Notes: a model not told the origin generated them from the letters alone. Shown: positions 40,501 through 49,057, counted from the stretch's first letter. The stretch is 64,000 nucleotides of DNA from Paenirhizobium cremeum (GCF_022884085.1 NZ_JAGGCS010000005.1:248001-312000), one strand, 5' to 3'. Numbers and translations are program-made.

Positions 40501-41007
40501 TTCTCCCAGTCCGTGCGTCAGGGCGCGACGGCGGGACGGCTGGCGGGGACTGTCATCTCCCGCCAGGAGCGCAAGACCCGCACCGGTAACAAGATGGGCA
40601 TTGTCACGCTGTCGGATTCTTCCGGTCAGTACGAAGCCGTGCTTTTCTCCGAGGGGTTGAATCAGTACCGGGATCTTCTCGAGGCGGGCAAATCGCTGGT
40701 CATCACGGTCCAGGCCGACGAACGCCCAGAGGGTATCGGTCTGCGCATCCAGACGGCGCAGTCGCTCGAGGAAAAATCCGTGCAGATGCAGAAGACGCTG
40801 CGTGTCTATGTGCGCGACAGCGGACCACTGAAGACGGTAGCGGCGCATCTCAACACGCGCGGCGACGGCCTCGTCTTCTTTATTGTCATCAAGGAGGACG
40901 GCAAGCGGGAGATCGAGGTTGAACTGAACGAGAAATACCGGATATCCCCGGAGATCGCGGCGGCCATGCGGGCCGCCCCCGGCGTGGTGGATGTCGAACT
41001 CGTCTGA
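37516..41007 (+). CDS. dnaE: DNA polymerase III alpha subunit
   Basis: DnaE is the replicative polymerase. The 1163-residue product starts with a PHP domain (FVHLRVHSAYSLLEGALPLK), followed by the catalytic core. The catalytic Asp residues are Asp426 and Asp428 in PDFDIDFC and Asp582 in VKFDFLGLK, by alignment with E. coli Asp401, Asp403 and Asp555. The fingers segment RAMGKKIKEEM, helix-hairpin-helix IKGVGDSAAEHIVEVRGD and an OB-fold with GTVISRQERKTRTGNKMG follow. Its length and full PHP and C-terminal parts fit DnaE1 rather than the mutagenic DnaE2/ImuC. It is not next to imuA or imuB. Confidence 0.95.
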   Translation: MGDMAAAEAGTGVVKGGPGFVHLRVHSAYSLLEGALPLKKILGKAVSDDQPAIAITDTNNLFVALEFSQKAVGDGIQPIIGCQLSIDMEDADGEKRVGHGAGYPAIVLLAADSEGAERLVDLVSRAYLGGDSSQAVHISVSWLDELGTGGLIALTGAAKGPVDMALKDGHRPLAEARLSTLKRLFGDRLYVELQRHGDYDRGHERRMVSLAYAHDLPLVATNEAFFPTRADYEAHDALMAVAHNAIVSDDSRFRLTPDHYLKSRKEMCELFADLPEALDNTIEIARRCSFILDTRKPILPRFAGVGSDAEEAERAEAEELRRQAVEGLEHRLSALGMAAGFEEKDYRERLEFELSIIERMKFPGYFLIVSDFIKWAKQHDIPVGPGRGSGAGSLVAYALTITDVDPLRFSLLFERFLNPERVSMPDFDIDFCQDRREEVIRYVQRKYGREQVAQIITFGSLQARAALRDVGRVLEMPYGQVDKICKLVPNNPANPTPLSKAIEEEPKLQEAAAEEPVVARLLDIAQKIEGLYRHASTHAAGIVIGDRPLSKLVPMYRDPRSDMPVTQFNMKWVEQAGLVKFDFLGLKTLTVLKTAVDFVRRRGIEVDLSAIPLDDKKTYEMLSRGETVGVFQVESAGMRKALIGMRPDCIEDIIALVALYRPGPMENIPVYNARKHGEEEIESVHPKIDYLLKETQGVIVYQEQVMQIAQVLSGYSLGEADLLRRAMGKKIKEEMDKQRARFVDGAVENGVSKNQADVIFDLLAKFANYGFNKSHAAAYAIVSYQTAYLKAHYPVEFLAATMTYDMANSEKLNDFRQDAGRLGIAVIPPSVQTSYRRFEVGENRIYYALAAIKGVGDSAAEHIVEVRGDKPFASIEDFCLRIDPKQINRRVFESLISAGAFDCFGHDRAQLVNGLDRILGYAQRAQENAVSGQSDMFGSGGASGPERISFPAYNAWLPSEKLLREFQVLGFYLTAHPLDSYRSLLEKMRVQTFADFSQSVRQGATAGRLAGTVISRQERKTRTGNKMGIVTLSDSSGQYEAVLFSEGLNQYRDLLEAGKSLVITVQADERPEGIGLRIQTAQSLEEKSVQMQKTLRVYVRDSGPLKTVAAHLNTRGDGLVFFIVIKEDGKREIEVELNEKYRISPEIAAAMRAAPGVVDVELV

Positions 41008-41121
41008 CCGATAGCCGGGGGCCCATACGGACACGCAAGGGTCCCGACGGGCACGGTCAGCCGGCCTCCGAGTCCTCTCCGACTTTCACGACGATCTGTC
41101 TTTTCCGTGCGGGTCGCTACC

Positions 41122-42372
41122 TCAACCTTTTCGGGCGAGATGGGTGATCGTGATGAAATCGGTTCCTGGGCCGGTTTCCGGGCTGATACCGTTGTCGGAA
41201 ATGGTGATCGAACTGCCTTCGCTCAGCATTTCCTCGATGCGCCGACGGATGTCGTCGGGAATCTGGATGCGATCGAGGGCGCTCGCCGCATCGTGGATGG
41301 CGGTATCGCCGGCGGGAGCCGTGATGCCGAGACGCTTCATCATTTTCGGCGGCAGATCGTTTTCGAGCGTCACCGCATGCCATTCCGCCTTGCCCGAGAG
41401 CCGGTTGACGTCGGTCGCCTCGATGAAATGCGTACCGAGCGCGATTTCGGGATCGCTGATACCGATGGGAGCCTCGAAGACGGGCTTGAAATCCCGCCGC
41501 ACCATGATCTGGCCCCTGGGCGGCTCGCCGCGGCCGGCGCTTTTGTAGAGCGCCTCGACGAATTCCGGCGTGATGAGTTCGCCCCTCGTCGAAAGTCCTT
41601 TCCAGCGCTTGAAGCCATTGACCGCCGAGATCGTCAGTTCGCCGATATGGCCGTCCGGCAGGCCTGCATCGAAACCGAGTTCGCGCAGAAGCGTCTGGGC
41701 GTCGAGAACCGTTTCGCGCATGCCGCGGCGCGTGATGAGTATCCGCAGCGGCGAGGATTGCTCTTCCAGTACGACCTTGGCGGATGCGCCGGCTTTCGGC
41801 AGAACGTCAGCCATCGCCACCTGCACGGGTTTCAGCGAGGCGTCGATGGTGGTCGGCCGCAGCTCTGCATCCGACAGAAGCATGCCGTCCGGGGCGGGTA
41901 TGCGCGGTGAAAACAGCGTTCTGTGGCTGATGCTCACGGGTTGCACGGGTTCGTCGGTGATGATGACATGCGCGCCCCGCTCGGTCATGGAGAACAGCGC
42001 CTTGGCGAAGGCGGCGGGCAGGCGCACGCAGCCATGGGATGCGGGATAATTCGGCACGCTGTTCGATTCATGCAGCGCCACGCCGGACCAGGTGATACGC
42101 TGCATCCACGGCATCGGCGCGTTCGAATAGAGGTTGGATTCGTGATATTTGCGCTTCTCGAGGATCGAGAAGATGCCGGATGGGGTCGTATGCCCTTGCT
42201 TCCCGGTCGAGACCCTCGACGTCGCCACGACCTGTCCGCCGTCATAGACGACGAGCGACTGATCGCTCTTGGAAACGAAGATCTGCAGGGTGCCGCCATT
42301 TCCCGCCAGGGCCGGAGAGGTGAGCGCGGTCGCACAAAGAAGGCCGATGGAAACGGCAAGGGACTTGAACAT
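41122..42372 (-). CDS. L,D-transpeptidase (YkuD family) with peptidoglycan-binding domain
   Basis: This enzyme cross-links peptidoglycan or attaches proteins to it in the periplasm. From ATG 42372 it is 416 residues with a signal peptide (MFKSLAVSIGLLCATALTSP, cleavage after ALA). The YkuD domain is at about 28-145, with the catalytic motif SHGCVRLP (His113, Cys115) intact. A peptidoglycan-binding segment (DAQTLLRELGFDAGLPDG) lies near 225-275, with an uncharacterised tail. ATG 42387 is also possible; neither start has a strong ribosome binding site. It is convergent with dnaE. Confidence 0.88.
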   Translation of the reverse strand: MFKSLAVSIGLLCATALTSPALAGNGGTLQIFVSKSDQSLVVYDGGQVVATSRVSTGKQGHTTPSGIFSILEKRKYHESNLYSNAPMPWMQRITWSGVALHESNSVPNYPASHGCVRLPAAFAKALFSMTERGAHVIITDEPVQPVSISHRTLFSPRIPAPDGMLLSDAELRPTTIDASLKPVQVAMADVLPKAGASAKVVLEEQSSPLRILITRRGMRETVLDAQTLLRELGFDAGLPDGHIGELTISAVNGFKRWKGLSTRGELITPEFVEALYKSAGRGEPPRGQIMVRRDFKPVFEAPIGISDPEIALGTHFIEATDVNRLSGKAEWHAVTLENDLPPKMMKRLGITAPAGDTAIHDAASALDRIQIPDDIRRRIEEMLSEGSSITISDNGISPETGPGTDFITITHLARKG

Positions 42373-42587
42373 ACGAAACGATCCCATACGCAATACAGTT
42401 CCGGCTAAAATAATTGCCGAAGTTTAAGGAAAGTTTGAAGGGGTTGCGGCCATCACAACCTTGTGTTCCGGCACGCCGCTGGCGCGCTCATCCTGCCCGG
42501 GGACTGCAAGATCGGCTCGCGACAACTCGATCTTCCTGTCGAAACGCATTGTTCGGGCGAATGAGCTGAGCCGTTCTACTGCAATGC

Positions 42588-43367
42588 TTAATTTGGTGCG
42601 GTTTTTCTATGCCGGGCGGCCGGCGACAGGAGCTGGGGGCTTGCGAGAACAAGAAGAAGCGCGGCAAGCGGCATGGAGAAGCCGTAGCCGAGATGCTTGA
42701 AGCCCAGGGCACCAACGAGGCCTCCGAGGAAGAACATCGCGACCACGCGCAGGAGGATCCTGAGCTTGCGCATATCGGGCTGAACGCGCGGCAGCGCCGA
42801 TTGCCGGCCGAAAAAACGGTAGGTGAGCTTGCCGAGTTCGATCCCGATGTCGGTTACCATGCCGGTCATATGCGTGGTGCGGATGCGGGCGCCCGAGATT
42901 TTCGTGATCGTGGCGTTCTGCAGGCCCATGATGAAGCAAAGCAGGGCCGCCACCCATATCCCGGCCTGCGGAATATGGCCGATCACCGGGCCGATGGCCC
43001 CGAAATTCAAAAGCAGGACGGCCTCGAATGCAATTGGATAGGCATATTGCTTGCGCCGGGCATTCCTGCGCCCCCAGTTGATGAGGATCGCCGAACCGCC
43101 GGCACCCGCCGTGAAGCTGAAAAGCATTATCAGCCCGGCGCCGACCAGCGTGAAAAGGCCGAGCGCCAGATTGTCGGCAACCGCCGAGATAACCCCGGAC
43201 ATGTGCGAGGTATATTGCCCGATCGCGAGAAAACCGCCGGCATTGGTTGCGCCCGCCACGAAAGCCAGCAAGGCTCCGAGGAGAAGATCGCTCGGCCCGG
43301 TGCGGCTATGGGCGGTGACGGTTCTGAAAATGCGAACTGGCAGGTGTCGATGCGGTGGCTGGCTCAT
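42588..43367 (-). CDS. DUF1275 (YoaK family) membrane protein
   Basis: This 259-residue product has six to seven membrane helices. It shows DUF1275 features: GALLAFVAGATNAGGFLAIG, YTSHMSGV and LCFIMGLQNATITKISGARI, then TTHMTGMVTDIGIELGKL. Members are uncharacterised transporter-like proteins. The start ATG 43367 is chosen because the protein becomes typical from MSQPPHRHLPVRIFR; no good ribosome binding site is seen. Confidence 0.85.
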   Translation of the reverse strand: MSQPPHRHLPVRIFRTVTAHSRTGPSDLLLGALLAFVAGATNAGGFLAIGQYTSHMSGVISAVADNLALGLFTLVGAGLIMLFSFTAGAGGSAILINWGRRNARRKQYAYPIAFEAVLLLNFGAIGPVIGHIPQAGIWVAALLCFIMGLQNATITKISGARIRTTHMTGMVTDIGIELGKLTYRFFGRQSALPRVQPDMRKLRILLRVVAMFFLGGLVGALGFKHLGYGFSMPLAALLLVLASPQLLSPAARHRKTAPN

Positions 43368-43568
43368 GGGATCAGGTTGCCGACTCAGGCTTGTCGATGA
43401 AATGCGGAAGATCGCTGCCAAGATATACGACGGCGGCCCGTGCAGGAAATTCAAGTTTTGCCGTTTGTCATCCGTACAACGAAATGGAAGCGTTTTCCCG
43501 AGCCGGTGCCGATGTGCGTCGAGGCTGTGCGGCAAGCCCCATGCCGTTGCCGGCAGTCAGAGCTGGCA

Positions 43569-44855
43569 TTACTTGTTGCCGCGGTCGAAGGTGTAGCCTG
43601 TCTGCACCGTGCCCTTTCCGAACTTGTCGCGAAGCTTGTCCATGGCGGCTTCCGCCTTGGCGCGTCGGCCGGCCTGTGCGTCGATCAGGTCGGGCGGGTC
43701 GGCGGTCGCGGCATCGGTAAGGTCCGTCACGCCGATGCCGATCAGGCGGTAGCGCGTGCCATCCGTTTCCTTTTCGAGCAGCGAGAGGCCGGTCCGGAAA
43801 ATTCTGTCGGCAAGCTGCGTCGGATCGTCCAGCCGCCGGTTGCGCGTCCGGCCTTTGAAATCCGCTGTCTTGAGTTTCAACACAACGGTCTGGCCGGCAA
43901 TCCCGCTTTTCTTCAGTCGCCAGGCGACCTTCTCGGACAAGGAGCGCAGGTGAACGACAAGATCCTCGTGGCGCCAGATATCTTCGAAGAACGTCGTCTC
44001 GGCCGAAACGCTCTTGGCTGGCTCGTTGAGATGGACCTCACGGTCGTCGATGCCGCGCGAGAGGCGGGAAAGCCTTTGGCCGATGGTGCCGTAGCGGCGC
44101 ATCAGATCGGTTTCGTCCATCTCCTGCAACTGGCCGATGGTGCGGATGCCGTCCTTCTCCAGCGTCGCGGCAAAGGCTTTTCCGACGCCCCAGATCGTGG
44201 TGACGGGTCTCGGGGCCAGGAAGGAGAGCGCCTCTTCCTGGCCGATCACCGAGAAGCCACGCGGTTTCTGCAGGTCGGAAGCGACCTTGGCCAGGAACTT
44301 GCAATAGGAAAGGCCGATGGAAACGGTGATGCCGATTTCCCGCTCGACCTTGCGGGCGAAACGGGCGAGCACGCGCGCCGGCGGATCGTGATGCAGCCGC
44401 TCCGTACCCTTGAGTTCAAGGAAGGCCTCATCAATCGAGAGCGGCTGGACGAGCGGCGTCAGCTCCTCCATCATCGAGCGGATCTGTCGCCCCACACGGA
44501 CATACTTCTCCATGTCCGGCTTGATGACCACCGCCTGCGGGCAGGCTTCCAGTGCCTTGAACATCGGCATGGCCGAGCGGACGCCATGGATACGCGCAAT
44601 GTAGCAGCAGGTGGAAACGACGCCGCGTTTGCCGCCGCCGACGATGACGGGCTTGTCCGCAAGCTCTGGATTGTCGCGCTTTTCCACGGACGCATAAAAC
44701 GCATCGCAGTCGATATGGGCAAGTGTCAGCCGATAGAGTTCCCGGTGGTAGAGAAGCCGCGGACTGCCGCAGGCTTTGCAACGCCTCAATCCTTCCGGCT
44801 GCCCGCGCAGGCAGTCGCGACAGAAGCCCGGAAAATCTGCATTGTCGGTCATCAT
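43569..44855 (-). CDS. dinB: DNA polymerase IV with N-terminal zinc-ribbon-like extension
   Basis: DinB is a Y-family polymerase that bypasses damaged bases. The 428-residue product has the catalytic motifs [20 protein letters not shown] and [10 protein letters not shown], a helix-hairpin-helix region ([20 protein letters not shown]) and a little-finger domain. Before the usual start lie about 40 extra residues with two CxxC pairs, Cys12/Cys15 and Cys26/Cys29, shaped like a zinc ribbon. A LexA box lies six bases before the ATG, so it should be SOS-induced. No ribosome binding site is visible between the box and ATG; the transcript may be nearly leaderless. Confidence 0.93.
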   Translation of the reverse strand: MMTDNADFPGFCRDCLRGQPEGLRRCKACGSPRLLYHRELYRLTLAHIDCDAFYASVEKRDNPELADKPVIVGGGKRGVVSTCCYIARIHGVRSAMPMFKALEACPQAVVIKPDMEKYVRVGRQIRSMMEELTPLVQPLSIDEAFLELKGTERLHHDPPARVLARFARKVEREIGITVSIGLSYCKFLAKVASDLQKPRGFSVIGQEEALSFLAPRPVTTIWGVGKAFAATLEKDGIRTIGQLQEMDETDLMRRYGTIGQRLSRLSRGIDDREVHLNEPAKSVSAETTFFEDIWRHEDLVVHLRSLSEKVAWRLKKSGIAGQTVVLKLKTADFKGRTRNRRLDDPTQLADRIFRTGLSLLEKETDGTRYRLIGIGVTDLTDAATADPPDLIDAQAGRRAKAEAAMDKLRDKFGKGTVQTGYTFDRGNK

Positions 44856-44860
44856 TGCGA

Positions 44861-44875
44861 GAACAAAGGTTGAAC
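44861..44875. promoter_or_regulatory. LexA box between dinB and the acetyltransferase gene
   Basis: GAAC (44861-44864), seven bases and GAAC (44872-44875) give a perfect GAAC-N7-GAAC direct repeat. It lies 6 bases from the dinB start and 52 bases from the divergent gene at 44927, so both could be repressed by LexA. Confidence 0.8.
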
Positions 44876-44926
44876 ATCGGAAGATTAGGCGCTAGCCTCC
44901 ATCCTGACAAGTGAGGAGAGCGGTCT

Positions 44927-45532
44927 ATGCAGCGGGATTTCTTCGCCCGAGCTTTGACACCGGATTTCTGGCCGGATTTCGAAAAGGTGATGGGACCCCA
45001 GGGGGCATGCTATGGCTGCTGGTGCACATATTTCCGGATGCCCGCGCCCGAGCGTCAGAAGGCCTCGGCCGATGAGAAGAAGGCTTTCATTCGCGCTCGG
45101 GTTGGACGGGAGCCGCCTCCCGGTATCATCGGCTACATCGATGGAGAACCCTTCGGATGGGTGCAGGTCGGGCCGAGGGCGGATGTACCGAACTGGAATT
45201 CACCGAGAACCGTGTCCCGCCCGCTGGAGGAGGCGGATGCGAAAGATCCCCGGGTATGGGCCGTTAGCTGCTTCATGATGACCAGCAAGAGGAGGGGGCA
45301 GGGTCTGAGCCATGCCTTGCTCGGCGCTGCCGTCGACTTCGCCAGGAAGAGCGGCGCCCGTCTTTTGGAGGCCTGTCCCATGCAGCGGGCCAAGCAGTCG
45401 AAATCGGTCAGTCTGTTTGTCGGGCCGGCCAATATCTTCGCAGCCGCAGGCTTTCGGGAGGTGGCCCTGCGTAAGGCCGGACGTCCGCTGATGCGGCTCG
45501 TGCTTGCCGACCCGGATCAGCCGGCGATGTGA
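44927..45532 (+). CDS. GNAT family N-acetyltransferase
   Basis: This 201-residue product has GNAT features: ACYGCWCTYFRMP near the N-terminus (a cysteine-rich motif seen in a GNAT subgroup), then the acetyl-CoA site around SKRRGQGLSHALLGAAVDFA and a C-terminal FAAAGFREV. The substrate is unknown. It is divergent from dinB across the LexA box. Its end overlaps the convergent HAD-like gene by 16 bases. Confidence 0.83.
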   Translation: MQRDFFARALTPDFWPDFEKVMGPQGACYGCWCTYFRMPAPERQKASADEKKAFIRARVGREPPPGIIGYIDGEPFGWVQVGPRADVPNWNSPRTVSRPLEEADAKDPRVWAVSCFMMTSKRRGQGLSHALLGAAVDFARKSGARLLEACPMQRAKQSKSVSLFVGPANIFAAAGFREVALRKAGRPLMRLVLADPDQPAM

Positions 45533-46152
45533 GCGGCGACGAGGCTGCTGGCTTCCGCCCAGTCGCGCGCCTTGCGGACATGCTCGCCGGCGGCGGGGGC
45601 GAATTTGTGGATCTCGACCGGAGGGGGAAGATGGACGAGAAGGCATTCAGGCACATGCTCGCCGACAGAATGCAGATTGGACACCATGTCGTCGATGAAG
45701 GCGAGGGGGAGGGTTCGTCTTTTGTGAAGGCGTTCGACCAGGGGCCCCTTGGCTTCATCTGCCGCAATCATGGGATAGCGAAGGTCAAATCGGTCGAGCA
45801 GCCGTCTGCGGGCGGCGGCGTGTTTCGGCGGCATGGCGGTGAGAAACACGAGATCGGCCTGCCGGCTGATCCGGCCCAGCGCACCGACGGCTTCGGCAAA
45901 CAGCGTTTGCCACGCTTCCTGGTCGGCAAAGAAGGCCTCGATCAGGGCGGTTACCACATCGTTCTCGAGAACGGTGTCATCAGCGGCGCTGACAATGTTG
46001 CCATGCAGCCGGAAGGAGCGGTGGATGAGGCGATGCCCACGGCTCTCGAGAAAGGTCTGGAAGGGGGTGACGAACTCAAGCACGACGTCGTCCACGTCGC
46101 AGACGACGAGCGGGCGGTCGGTGAGCGCTATGCCGTCGAGATCCGGCGCCAT
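45517..46152 (-). CDS. HAD-like hydrolase family protein
   Basis: The 211-residue product has HAD-like motifs: VVCDVDDVVLEF (motif I, DxD), LVFLTAMPP (motif II Thr) and LAFIDDMVSN (motif IV DD). A cap region of about 80 residues sits between motif I and II. It begins directly after the stop of the DUF3572 gene (TGAATG), so the two form an operon. The substrate is unknown, and the HAD assignment rests on motif spacing only. Confidence 0.65.
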   Translation of the reverse strand: MAPDLDGIALTDRPLVVCDVDDVVLEFVTPFQTFLESRGHRLIHRSFRLHGNIVSAADDTVLENDVVTALIEAFFADQEAWQTLFAEAVGALGRISRQADLVFLTAMPPKHAAARRRLLDRFDLRYPMIAADEAKGPLVERLHKRRTLPLAFIDDMVSNLHSVGEHVPECLLVHLPPPVEIHKFAPAAGEHVRKARDWAEASSLVAAHIAG

Positions 46153-46446
46153 TCAGTATTCTCCCGAGCCGAGGGTCGGGCCGGTATAGTGCTGCGAGGC
46201 GCGGACCACGTCCTCCGGTGCCGTTCCCGTCGCTTCGCAGAAGGCGAGCAGCGTCGGTTCATGCGCCATCAGGAAATCCAGCATGCCGGCAAGGAAGGCC
46301 GGGTCCTTGATCGACTGGCGCAACTGATCGGGCCGCGTTCCGGACAGCGCAAGGAAACGCCCGAACATGTCCGGTTCGCCCGCGAGCCATGTCAGCACCG
46401 AGACTGCCGTTTCTTCGGCGGGAACGCCTATATTACTGTTTTTCAT
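46153..46446 (-). CDS. DUF3572 family protein
   Basis: This 97-residue, mostly helical protein contains EETAVSVLTWLAGEPDMFGR, FLALSGTRPDQLRQ and FLMAHEPTLLAFCEATG, the DUF3572 pattern. The family is small, alphaproteobacterial and uncharacterised. It is divergent from divK, with 137 bases between the genes, a gene order common in rhizobia to my knowledge. Confidence 0.82.
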   Translation of the reverse strand: MKNSNIGVPAEETAVSVLTWLAGEPDMFGRFLALSGTRPDQLRQSIKDPAFLAGMLDFLMAHEPTLLAFCEATGTAPEDVVRASQHYTGPTLGSGEY

Positions 46447-46583
46447 CGTTGCTTTCCGTATTGCCCCGGCGAGTTACCTATTTCTCAACCAAATCACCTT
46501 AGCATGTCGGGATACGGAAAGTGCAGACTGCTATCGGGAATTGACCGCTGGCGGGGCGCTGGAAGGGATCGAAGGACTGGTTT

Positions 46584-46955
46584 ATGCCCAAGAAGGTAAT
46601 GATTGTCGAAGACAACGAGCTGAACATGAAGCTCTTCCGCGATCTTATCGAGGCCTCCGGTTACGAGACGATCCAGACCCGCAACGGCATGGAAGCGCTC
46701 GATCTCGCCCGCAAGCACCGGCCCGACCTGATCCTGATGGACATCCAGCTTCCGGAGGTTTCGGGGCTTGAGGTAACGAAATGGCTGAAAGAGGACCCGG
46801 AACTGCATGTGATCCCGGTCATTGCGGTCACAGCCTTTGCCATGAAAGGTGATGAGGAGCGCATTCGTCAGGGCGGTTGCGAGGCCTATGTCTCGAAGCC
46901 CATCTCGGTGCCGAAGTTCATTGAGACGATCAAGACATATCTCGGTGACGCTTGA
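46584..46955 (+). CDS. divK: Cell-cycle response regulator DivK
   Basis: DivK is a single-domain receiver that relays phosphate between the DivJ and PleC kinases and controls CtrA through DivL and CckA. The 123-residue product is a complete receiver: acidic pocket Glu9-Asp10, phosphorylated Asp53 ([13 protein letters not shown]), Thr in [11 protein letters not shown] and Lys in YVSKPI. It lies 14 bases before pleD, the conserved alphaproteobacterial pair. Confidence 0.95.
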   Translation: MPKKVMIVEDNELNMKLFRDLIEASGYETIQTRNGMEALDLARKHRPDLILMDIQLPEVSGLEVTKWLKEDPELHVIPVIAVTAFAMKGDEERIRQGGCEAYVSKPISVPKFIETIKTYLGDA

Positions 46956-46969
46956 GGGGATGGTGAAGG

Positions 46970-48346
46970 ATGACTGCGCGAATTCTTGTCGTCGATGACA
47001 TCCCCGCCAACGTGAAATTGTTGGAGGCGCGGCTTCTTGCCGAATATTTCGACGTACTGACCGCCGACAATGGCCGCGACGCCCTCGATATCTGCGAGCG
47101 CACTCAGGTCGACGTCATTCTTCTCGATATCATGATGCCGGAAATGGACGGCTTCGAAGTCTGTGAACGGTTGAAGGCCAGCCCCCGAACTGCGCATATT
47201 CCGGTCGTCATGGTAACTGCGCTCGACCAGCCCTCCGATCGTGTGCGCGGCCTGAAGGCGGGCGCTGACGATTTCCTGACGAAACCCGTCAACGACCTGC
47301 AACTCATCTCCCGCGTCAAGAGCCTGGTGCGGCTGAAGACGCTCAGCGACGAACTCAGGATGCGTGCGGAAACCGCGCACGACATCGGCATGTTCGACCC
47401 CGTCCGCTTGAGTGACGGCCGGCTGGAAGAACAGGCGCAGATCCTGCTGGTCGACAGCCGCGCCGCCTCCCAGGAACGCATCATCAAGACCCTGAAGCCG
47501 ATCGCGGTCGTCAGCGCGATGTCCGATCCCCAGGCTGCGGTCTTCGAAGCGGCGGAGAATTCCTTCGATCTGGTGATCGTCAACGGCAATCTGGAGGACT
47601 ACGATCCGTTGCGCCTTTGCTCGCAACTGCGGTCCCTGGAGCGCACCCGCTTCATTCCGCTGTTGCTGATTACCGAGCATGGCGACGAACCTACGGTCAT
47701 CCGGGCGCTCGATCTGGGCATCAACGACTATATCATGCGCCCCCTGGACCCGAACGAACTTGTCGCGCGCTGCCTGACGCAGATCCGCCGGAAGCGTTTC
47801 AATGACAGGCTGCGAAACAGCGTCAAGCAGACGATCGAGCTTGCCGTCACCGACGGGCTGACGGGCCTTCACAACCGTCGTTATCTCGACAATCATCTCA
47901 AGATGCTTTTTGCGCGGGCCAAGGCACGTGGCCGTCCTCTTTCCATCTGCATGACCGATATCGACCGCTTCAAGCAGGTCAATGACGGTTATGGCCACGA
48001 TGCGGGTGACGAGGTGTTGAAGGAGTTTGCCTCCCGCATCCGTTCGACAGTCCGCGGTGCCGATCTCGCCTGCCGTTACGGCGGAGAAGAGTTCGTGGTG
48101 GTCATGCCCGACACGCCGCCGGATATTGCCGCGATGATTGCCGAGCGTTTGCGCGGCATCATCGAATCCCGGTCCTTCGCCCTGAAGTCGGCGGAAGGAA
48201 GCCTCGACGTTACGGCATCCATGGGCATCGCCTCGCTGGGGCAGGGGATCGAGACGCCCGAACAACTGCTGAAGCAGGCCGACCGCGCGCTCTATCAGGC
48301 CAAGGCTGGCGGCCGCAATCGCGTCGTCACATCGGCAGCCGCCTGA
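46970..48346 (+). CDS. pleD: Response regulator diguanylate cyclase PleD
   Basis: PleD makes cyclic di-GMP from two GTP when phosphorylated and drives polar development. The 458-residue product has receiver 1 (Asp53 in ILLDIMMPEMDG), a degenerate receiver 2 (about 155-275) and a GGDEF domain with the active motif GGEEF at 371-375. The product-inhibition site RxxD is intact at 362-365. The domain order matches Caulobacter PleD. No terminator is obvious immediately after it. Confidence 0.95.
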   Translation: MTARILVVDDIPANVKLLEARLLAEYFDVLTADNGRDALDICERTQVDVILLDIMMPEMDGFEVCERLKASPRTAHIPVVMVTALDQPSDRVRGLKAGADDFLTKPVNDLQLISRVKSLVRLKTLSDELRMRAETAHDIGMFDPVRLSDGRLEEQAQILLVDSRAASQERIIKTLKPIAVVSAMSDPQAAVFEAAENSFDLVIVNGNLEDYDPLRLCSQLRSLERTRFIPLLLITEHGDEPTVIRALDLGINDYIMRPLDPNELVARCLTQIRRKRFNDRLRNSVKQTIELAVTDGLTGLHNRRYLDNHLKMLFARAKARGRPLSICMTDIDRFKQVNDGYGHDAGDEVLKEFASRIRSTVRGADLACRYGGEEFVVVMPDTPPDIAAMIAERLRGIIESRSFALKSAEGSLDVTASMGIASLGQGIETPEQLLKQADRALYQAKAGGRNRVVTSAAA

Positions 48347-48790
48347 GAAACAGCCTCGCACTCCAATTTAAGCGGTTTCGATCCGTCGAGGGCTGTCAAC
48401 CTCCCGTATTGGGGGATTGCGTCCGCGTTTTCCTTGAACCACTATCTTGAAAAGCAATGTGTCGCGCGATTTCCAGCCTTGGTCATCGCAAGGAAAATGA
48501 CGCCGGTACAGTATCCGATGCCGACTCGATAAGCTCGCTTACTGGTTGTTTTTAAATTTCAGCTTTCTCGTAAGTCTTTCTCACGATTTTTTATGCATTT
48601 CGGAGTTTCTCCGGCATTTATTTGTGCTGGGAAATCGGTGCCATGTATCTGTATGGCGCTTCGAAACTGTGTCGTCGTGGCACGACAATGCGTTTTTTCT
48701 CAGATTTGCCCGAAAGTATTTTGGCTGAATATCGATGTGATCGGGAATATACCTATGTATTCGCCTTAATAAGAATAGTGCCGTTAGTGA
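48347..48790. other. AT-rich non-coding region after pleD
   Basis: From about 48540 the sequence is visibly richer in A and T than its surroundings. Open frames on both strands (for example 48622-48822) have no convincing ribosome binding site and no recognisable protein. TGTCGT/ACGACA followed by a T-run near 48690 resembles a weak terminator. Confidence 0.5.
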
Positions 48791-48829
48791 TGATTTTAAC
48801 CATAGCGGTAACTCCAATTTAAAAGAGTT

Positions 48830-49057
48830 AAGAAAATGTTGATTTTTCGTCCGATTTGGAGGAAGTTGTCCTTAACAAGGAAAACGCCTCTGAAGAGGCA
48901 AGCGATACCCCATGATGCTCAGGTCCGCCGCATCTCCTGGGTCGTGGGGTCGGTCGGTTGACATGCAATATCAAAACGGTTCCTCGTGCCGTTTTTGCAT
49001 GTTGACCGGCCCCCAATACGAAAGGCACCGCAGCCGATGAGGCGCGGTGCCTTTTTT
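48830..49057 (+). ncRNA. Candidate small RNA between pleD and rpmG
   Basis: The plus strand can fold into a series of hairpins. GCCTC-TGAA-GAGGC lies at 48886-48899, and ACCCCA...TGGGGT at about 48907-48951. A long arm then pairs GGTCGGTTGACATGCA with TGCATGTTGACCGGCC (16 pairs) and continues as AAAACGG/CCGTTTT. A strong terminator at 49021-49057 ends it. Three pairs in the long arm are G-U, which pair only in plus-strand RNA. No plus-strand gene follows. A possible promoter is TTTAAC-N17-TTTAAA at 48795-48823, so the 5' end is uncertain. It does not match 6S, tmRNA, SRP RNA or RNase P as I know them. Confidence 0.6.
49021..49057 (+). terminator. Strong Rho-independent terminator of the candidate sRNA
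   Basis: An 11-bp stem AAAGGCACCGC/GCGGTGCCTTT with a 12-base loop ends in six Ts (49052-49057). Confidence 0.88.

Noticed and set aside
48622..48822. 66-codon frame with a hydrophobic C-terminus in the AT-rich gap
   Set aside because: Start context is poor, no family is recognisable, and the other strand is equally open.
48976..48991. GTTC followed by a near repeat, resembling a LexA box
   Set aside because: The second half reads CGTT instead of GTTC, and the bases form the loop and stem of the candidate sRNA.
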